Positions 8,677 to 11,284 of a DNA stretch of 11,284 nucleotides are shown here, piece after piece. This DNA comes from Funneliformis mosseae (lineage: Eukaryota > Glomeromycota > Glomeromycetes > Glomerales > Glomeraceae). The notes under the pieces were generated by a model. It was not told the origin of the DNA and made no database searches. It saw only the letters and a program-made list of their open reading frames with translations. The translations under genes and the position numbers were made by a program. Location of the stretch: the NCBI GenBank assembly GCA_910592005.1, contig CAJVPP010003573.1, forward strand, positions 1-11,284. The letters are read 5' to 3'. How positions within the stretch are numbered: position 1 is the stretch's first letter; each line of letters starts with the position of its first letter.

Positions 8677-8785
8677 GAGACTAAGATGAAAAAGATGAAA
8701 AAGGAAAAAAGAAAAGACGACGATAAAGATAGGAGAAAGATAACAACATGATAAACTAACGTCCACCCATTCGATAAAATAATGA

Positions 8786-9478
8786 ACATCAGCCAGTAAT
8801 CTAGACGAAGCAGATCCTTCCCAACTTTTCTTAAAAAAGGAAAAAAGATATGACGAGCAAGTTTTTAACGAGAGATAGTCATACCTTGCGTCAGACGCTG
8901 CTTATGACGCAAACGATTTTCCCAGGATCGGTGAGATTCTAATTTCTGATTGATCTGTTCGTCATTACGTATTCATCAAAGCTTAGTTATAATCATTGTG
9001 ATTGGTTAATAATTTCAATTAAATGATTGACAAAAATATATAACGCTTTATTGTAAATAAAAAAACTGAACTACTGTATAAAAAATATATATATTCACGT
9101 TCATTTCGGTATAAGATCACCACATTTTCCCATTAAATGCTACAATTAAACAGGTTCTAATTCTAAGACGCTTTGAAAAAAAGATGATACAAAATATAAC
9201 CCTTAGAAAAAGTTCCCAGAAATCAGAATGAACCCTCACGAAGGTTTGATCCTGAAGACGTCTAAGAAGGTACCAAAACTTTGAGTATCAACTTAAAGAT
9301 TGACAGAGAAAGTTCTAACTTGGAGAACTTTTGGAGTGTTGACTAAGAAAGTTGTTAAGGGTCACACTTGGGCTGTTTATTTTTGTTTTGATCATCTATC
9401 ATATTTAAGACCGAAATGCGTCGTGAACCTGAGGAATTGTTCGTTATTCTCGTATCGAATCTGTATAATCAAGATCAT
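8786..9478 (+). pseudogene. Broken series of coding-like stretches in one + strand phase, unidentified
   Basis: Three blocks in the same reading phase look like protein. 8792-8950 contains SNLDEADPSQLF, a TAG at 8876-8878, then SDAAYDANDFPRIGEIL. 9206-9343 contains RNQNEPSRRFDPEDV, a TAA at 9263-9265, then LKIDRESSNLENFW. 9392-9478 contains MRREPEELFVILVSNLYNQD. Acidic and polar residues alternate in a way untypical of random AT-rich DNA. The region between the first two blocks is full of stops and could hold an intron. The in-frame TAG and TAA argue for a pseudogene or unrecognised splicing. I cannot name the family. The antisense strand at 8554-8901 is also open for about 115 codons but has no ATG, so strand is not proven. 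Confidence 0.25.
8886..8912. promoter_or_regulatory. Inverted TTGCGTCA...TGACGCAA pair, bZIP-like sites
   Basis: TTGCGTCA at 8886-8893 and its exact reverse complement TGACGCAA at 8905-8912 lie 11 bases apart, so the starts are 19 bases apart. TGACG cores are typical of ATF/CREB-type bZIP binding sites. A third overlapping GACGC (8894-8898) makes GCGTC-A-GACGC an inner palindrome. An ATTGG (reverse CCAAT) lies at about 9001-9005. The pair sits inside a coding-like stretch, so a regulatory role is only a possibility. Confidence 0.25.
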
Positions 9479-9481
9479 TGA

Positions 9482-10150
9482 TTGGTCAATTAATCGAACG
9501 TTAATCCAGCACAATGGTTATGAAGGAACAACATTTGATGTATTGCTTTAATGCTTTTATGCGTTTAAATGGAAAAGATCCATGCAAAATTTATATTTTT
9601 GAAAATTATTGTTATATAGTGAATGATTTAAATATACTGTTGTGTTTATGTGACGAGACTGAAATTATGATCAGATGACGGTATATTGGAGAAAACGTAC
9701 ATGTAAAGCTTTAAAGGCCAAGCATGATAAAATTATTTATGCTGAAATAAAAACTTCTTACTTATAAAGAATGTCATCTTATTTTGAGCCAAACGGTTTC
9801 ATGCAAGAAGATATCGTTAGTCGGCTCATTGTTATTTTTAGGGGCAACATATGGTATAAGTAACATGTATCAATATTCTAGTCGAATCGATGATGATAGT
9901 AACATTTATAATTTATATGTATATATATATATTTTTATGAGTTGTTATAAAATATAAAATAAATAATATATACAAACCAAGTAATTATTCTATCGGAAAA
10001 AAAAAAATGTGTGAAAAGAAGTAGAACAATCAGATGCAAAGTCAATAACGCCATACCATTATTATTGATTGGCGTATTAAAATTAAAAGCGGAAGTTTAC
10101 CAGATCTGTTTGTGCAACATAAACAAAAAATTTTTTGTGAAATCAATAAA
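9482..10150. other. Non-coding stretch with a short TA microsatellite
   Basis: No gene can be supported. A TATATGTATATATATATATT tract lies at 9914-9933. Near 10047-10077, ACGCCA and TGGCGT form a 6-bp inverted pair with a loop of about 20 bases, which would be the upstream stem of the hairpin candidate that follows at 10154. Confidence 0.4.
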
Positions 10151-10153
10151 GGG

Positions 10154-10189
10154 AGACCGAAACCAATAAATGGTTTCGCGTCTTTTTTT
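10154..10189 (+). terminator. Strong 12-bp hairpin followed by seven T; possible Pol III transcript end
   Basis: AGAC (10154-10157) pairs with GTCT (10180-10183) and CGAAACCA (10158-10165) pairs with TGGTTTCG (10171-10178). C10179 is the only bulge and the loop is ATAAA. Seven T run from 10183 to 10189. In a eukaryote, runs of T end RNA polymerase III transcripts, so an uncharacterised small RNA could end here. The same shape in bacteria would be an intrinsic terminator, but the surroundings are not bacterial. No A or B box, snRNA or tRNA signature was found upstream. Confidence 0.35.
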
Positions 10190-10501
10190 ATATCCATGCT
10201 CTTTTTTATTTTAAAAAAATAAATTAAATTAAAAAAAAGTGCAATCTAAAAACCGACACCTTTGTGTTTTGACGCATAAAGATAAGAAATCAAATAAACT
10301 CTAATATTTCGTTATCACGTGAAGACATGAAATTGGAAATTCAACACATTTTAAAATGCGAAATATCCTATTACTCAAAATTCATACATGAAATTCATCC
10401 AAAAATTATTATTACCCAGTTTAAATGACTAGAATCGGATCAACAAAATTTTAATTCGAATGATTTTAACAATGATATTTTTTAACAATAGGATTTAAAT
10501 A
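10190..10501. other. Non-coding stretch with an E-box and a palindrome
   Basis: CACGTG at 10316-10321 is a perfect E-box (bHLH-type site). CATTTTAAAATG at 10347-10358 is a perfect 12-bp palindrome. TTTTAACAAT occurs twice, near 10463 and 10480, shortly before the ATG at 10502. These could be promoter elements of the small ORF, but short motifs like these also occur by chance. Confidence 0.3.
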
Positions 10502-10693
10502 ATGGATTGTTTCCCGGGCATTATTTTAGTGGTACGATCGACATTATCTATTAATAAAATCTCTTTTATAACAAACTTAAAATATGTTGTTACTTTACTT
10601 GATGAAAGCAAAAATGCTATTTTGAATAAACCGAGTTTTACGAAACCAAATTGGAAACAATCGGTCCTTAATTTTCGGATTTATGTAATATAA
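10502..10693 (+). CDS. Hypothetical 63-residue ORF
   Basis: The ORF starts with ATG in a good eukaryotic context (A at -3, G at +4) and ends at TAA. The first 30 residues are hydrophobic (IILVV near residues 7-11). The second half is polar with YVVTLLDESKNAIL and NKPSFTKPNW, which reads like protein and not like translated AT-rich spacer. There is no recognised domain, no neighbour in the same phase, and no clear introns. It could be a first exon, a gene remnant or chance. No function is proposed. Confidence 0.22.
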   Translation: MDCFPGIILVVRSTLSINKISFITNLKYVVTLLDESKNAILNKPSFTKPNWKQSVLNFRIYVI

Positions 10694-10975
10694 ATAGTAA
10701 CACGTCCATTGTTTTTGTATTTATCTTACAATTTTCATAAGGAATTCGGTACCATAATATTCGGTTCAAATTATCATAAATAATACGTACGATTCATATT
10801 GAATTTAACAACCTTTACCTGAATAACAAAGAAAAGTTAACAATTGTCCAATTACCATTTTTTTTTTTTGAAAAAAAAAAAACTTTCATTCAGAAAGTAA
10901 AGCTCTTTAACGCTTACATCAGAAATAAAAAAGGGAAACAAAGTAAAATATGGAACTGTTTATATTAATTTTTGA
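10694..10975. other. Non-coding stretch with a T12-G-A12 palindrome
   Basis: Twelve T (10858-10869), one G, and twelve A (10871-10882) form a perfect homopolymer palindrome. It is followed at once by a small hairpin, CTTTC-ATTCA-GAAAG (10883-10897). No gene is visible. The homopolymers could also carry sequencing length errors. Confidence 0.45.
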
Positions 10976-11272
10976 TTACTCATAGATAAATGTGTTTGTA
11001 TGTGGTACAATAAATTGACTTCCATGCAGATTTCCCATACCTTCCGTATGTTCCCGTAGATATAAAGATACTTCATTCTTGTACATTGGTATGAAATAAA
11101 GAACAAGAATTATTTTCCAAATAAGGAATAATTGCTCCACTTTATGGTGAAATTAATAGGAAGCAAATCTTTTTTTTTTTATTATATCATGATAAACTAC
11201 CCAAATTTTTGATTCTTTATGTAATGAAAAAAAAACCCCGGAAACTCCCAACAATTTGTCAATTGAACCCAT
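10976..11272 (-). pseudogene. Minus-strand ORF broken by one TAA, unidentified
   Basis: An ATG at 11272 has a good context (A at -3, G at +4) and opens 39 codons (MGSIDKLLGVSGVFF..., then KIWVVYHDII) up to TAA at 11153-11155. The same phase then stays open for 58 codons to TAA at 10976-10978, and includes SLYLREHTEGMGNLHGSQF and IVPHTNTFIY, which look coding. The break follows an 11-base homopolymer (11170-11180), and a 9-base run lies at 11227-11235, so a sequencing indel, a short intron or true decay are all possible. No family is recognised. The window ends 12 bases upstream of the ATG. Confidence 0.25.
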
Positions 11273-11284
11273 TGTGTTTCATAT

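Noticed and set aside
8554..8766. 70-codon minus-strand ORF
   Set aside because: It starts with GTG, is part of an ATG-less open stretch, and is dominated by Phe/Leu from the same A/G-rich tract.
8586..8789. 67-codon minus-strand ORF starting with ATG, hydrophobic
   Set aside because: Most of it is the complement of an A/G-rich tract and a tandem duplication, which gives Phe/Leu/Ser by composition. There is no domain or supporting context.
9300..9551. 83-codon + strand ORF
   Set aside because: It starts with TTG, has no ATG anywhere in frame, and its composition (many Cys and Trp) looks like a shadow. The adjacent phase reads far more like protein at 9392-9478.
10154..10189. Bacterial intrinsic terminator
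   Set aside because: The shape fits, but there are no bacterial genes, Shine-Dalgarno sites or operons nearby. A eukaryotic Pol III end or chance is preferred.
10760..10775. GGTTCAAATTA resembling a tRNA B box
   Set aside because: The last bases do not fit, there is no A box at the right distance, and the flanks do not form an acceptor stem.
1..11284. CRISPR arrays, rRNA, tRNA, riboswitches, viral genes
   Set aside because: No regularly spaced repeats of the right size, no conserved RNA cores and no viral protein motifs were seen on either strand.

Overview
The window looks like a piece of a very AT-rich eukaryotic nuclear genome. It shows no dense gene order, no ribosome-binding sites, no operons and no long ORF, but it carries several decayed DNA transposons. 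The Tc1/mariner transposase relics and the pogo/Tigger-type end resemble elements I associate with arbuscular-mycorrhizal fungi such as Rhizophagus (Glomeromycotina). That assignment is recognition from memory, moderate in strength, and not a search result.

Layout. (1) 1-94: the end of a pogo/Tigger-like element, cut by the window edge, next to a TA. (2) 488-2865: an old Tc1-like element on the + strand with matching terminal inverted repeats and flanking TA. A second, younger copy of the same family (about 762-1935, minus strand) has inserted into it and split its transposase. Both transposases are dead. Every premature stop I could place in the inner copy sits where the family carries Trp, Gln or Arg codons, and all six mismatches between the outer TIRs are transitions, which is a C:G-to-T:A decay signature like RIP or methyl-cytosine deamination. 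(3) About 2868-7960: a 5-kb gene desert of extreme AT content. It still holds readable structure: an inverted pair of ~145-bp TTAA-associated MITE-like units (4969-5111 and 5620-5766), a 141-bp hairpin MITE (5911-6051), and a degenerate 40-50-bp tandem repeat (5811-6140) interrupted by that MITE. (4) About 7960-8223: a possible decayed Helitron Rep fragment. (5) From about 8230 to the end, base composition shifts clearly toward G+C and codon-like texture appears on both strands. No complete gene can be called there. The best candidates are a broken + strand series of same-phase open stretches (8786-9478), a 63-codon ATG ORF (10502-10693), and a minus-strand ORF broken by one TAA (10976-11272). 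A strong 12-bp hairpin followed by seven T (10154-10189) could end a Pol III transcript.

Functionally the left 8 kb reads as a transposon graveyard and the right 3 kb as a gene-bearing or pseudogene-bearing flank. No active system is visible, and nothing suggests that the parts work together as a pathway.
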